Source: a filamentous cyanobacterium CCT1
GTDB taxonomy: Bacteria > Cyanobacteriota > Cyanobacteriia > Phormidesmidales > Phormidesmidaceae
DNA length: 49,982 nt
Direction of reading: 5' to 3'
Assembly: GCA_003017855.1 (NCBI GenBank)
Contig: PYER01000015.1
Coordinates: forward strand, 1-49,982
Of the stretch, positions 49,812 through 49,982 are shown piece after piece. Under the pieces are notes generated by a model that saw only the letters and a program-made list of their open reading frames with translations, was not told where the DNA came from and made no database searches. Each line of letters begins with the position of its first letter. The first letter of the stretch is position 1. The position numbers and the translations under genes are program-made.

Positions 49812-49982
49812 GGTAATGTTCTAGACCTGTGGAACAGGCAAAATAGTATGGGAATGTCTATCCTCAGGTTTTCCTATGGTCCTAGAACCCATCTGTTGCC
49901 CCCGGTGTCACACCACCGATGTGGTCAAACATGGCAAAAGTGCTGAAGGCAAACAGCGCTATCGCTGCCGCAATGCCAAGTG
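49812..49982 (+). mobile_element. IS1-family insertion sequence, left end (truncated by window)
   Basis: GGTAATGTTCTAGACCTGTG (49812-49831) resembles the left terminal repeat of IS1 elements, which begin GGTAATG, and lies 64 nt before an InsA-like ATG, close to the spacing in IS1. The element runs beyond the window. Confidence 0.6.
49876..49982 (+). CDS. insA: IS1-type InsA zinc-finger protein, partial
   Basis: From ATG 49876 the frame reads MVLEPICCPRCHTTDVVKHG, then KSAEGKQRYRCRNAK, and is cut by the window end. CP.C and the G..GKQRY.C pattern are the zinc-binding start of IS1-family InsA transposase proteins. Confidence 0.8.
   Translation, partial: MVLEPICCPRCHTTDVVKHGKSAEGKQRYRCRNAK

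Noticed and set aside
1-49982. Many GCGATCGC palindromes as possible operators
   Set aside because: These are the genome-wide HIP1 sites of cyanobacteria, spread in coding and non-coding DNA, so they do not mark regulation here.
1-49982. tRNA, rRNA or riboswitch genes
   Set aside because: None seen by eye; a covariance-model search would be needed to exclude small RNAs.

Overview
The window looks like a piece of a filamentous cyanobacterial genome (Leptolyngbya/Nodosilinea-like is a guess). The pointers are many HIP1-type palindromes (GCGATCGC), cyanobacterial families such as DUF1822, DUF5674 and DUF928-like proteins, CHASE2-CHAT and TPR-CHAT proteins, and very large STAND NTPase-WD40 proteins. 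The theme is caspase-fold (clan CD) peptidases wired to STAND NTPases, WD40 propellers, TPRs, TIR and membrane sensors. I count six such peptidases: CHAT at 4619-5668, 12024-14195, 36753-38015, 38890-41361 and 45301-47640, and a metacaspase-like C14 protein at 31997-34135.

Region 1 (1-17859) holds two CHAT/STAND cassettes. The first, on the minus strand, is CHAT > nSTAND1-WD40 > second nSTAND1-WD40 (cut by the window edge), with every junction a 4-nt ATGA overlap. The CHAT protein and both NTPases carry the same short G/N/Q-rich motif (pattern GxxN..NV.QA), which suggests homotypic effector-sensor pairing. The second, on the plus strand, is NB-ARC-WD40 > a small acidic repeat protein > a CHAT-TIR-AAA_35 fusion > AAA_35-membrane-coiled-coil-WD40. 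Between them lies a DUF5648-type repeat protein. Each complete WD40 protein has 14 blades.

Region 2 (17907-20562) is a LuxR-type regulator, an RTX calcium-binding protein and a Trypco1-like small protein. A 22-bp palindromic element with core TTGGGGAWTCCC lies 139-157 nt upstream of three minus-strand genes (DUF5648 protein, LuxR regulator, RTX protein), which suggests a small regulon.

Region 3 (20680-27950) is plasmid-like: a decayed gene, a MobF relaxase with an overprinted coiled-coil ORF in its C-terminal part, a ParM/ParR-like segregation pair, an excisionase-like HTH protein and a DUF5674 two-gene cassette. It could be an integrated plasmid, or the whole window could be a large plasmid. 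Region 4 (28030-31537) encodes a Wza/Wzc-like exopolysaccharide export pair.

Region 5 (31645-47640) is 16 kb of minus-strand genes: TPR-CHAT, DUF928-like, sigma-like HTH protein, DUF1822, CHAT-CHASE2, a second DUF928-like, stand-alone CHAT, membrane protein, TPR-membrane protein, metacaspase and small TPR. The stand-alone CHAT and the TPR-membrane protein look like the two halves of a canonical TPR-CHAT, split and in reversed order around a membrane protein. The intact TPR-CHAT has a membrane hairpin inserted in its CHAT domain. Region 6 (48120-49982) is an ECF sigma/anti-sigma pair, a small MITE-like element with target-site duplication, and the left end of an IS1-family element.

All functions are read from sequence motifs and memory of families. 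No database search was run.
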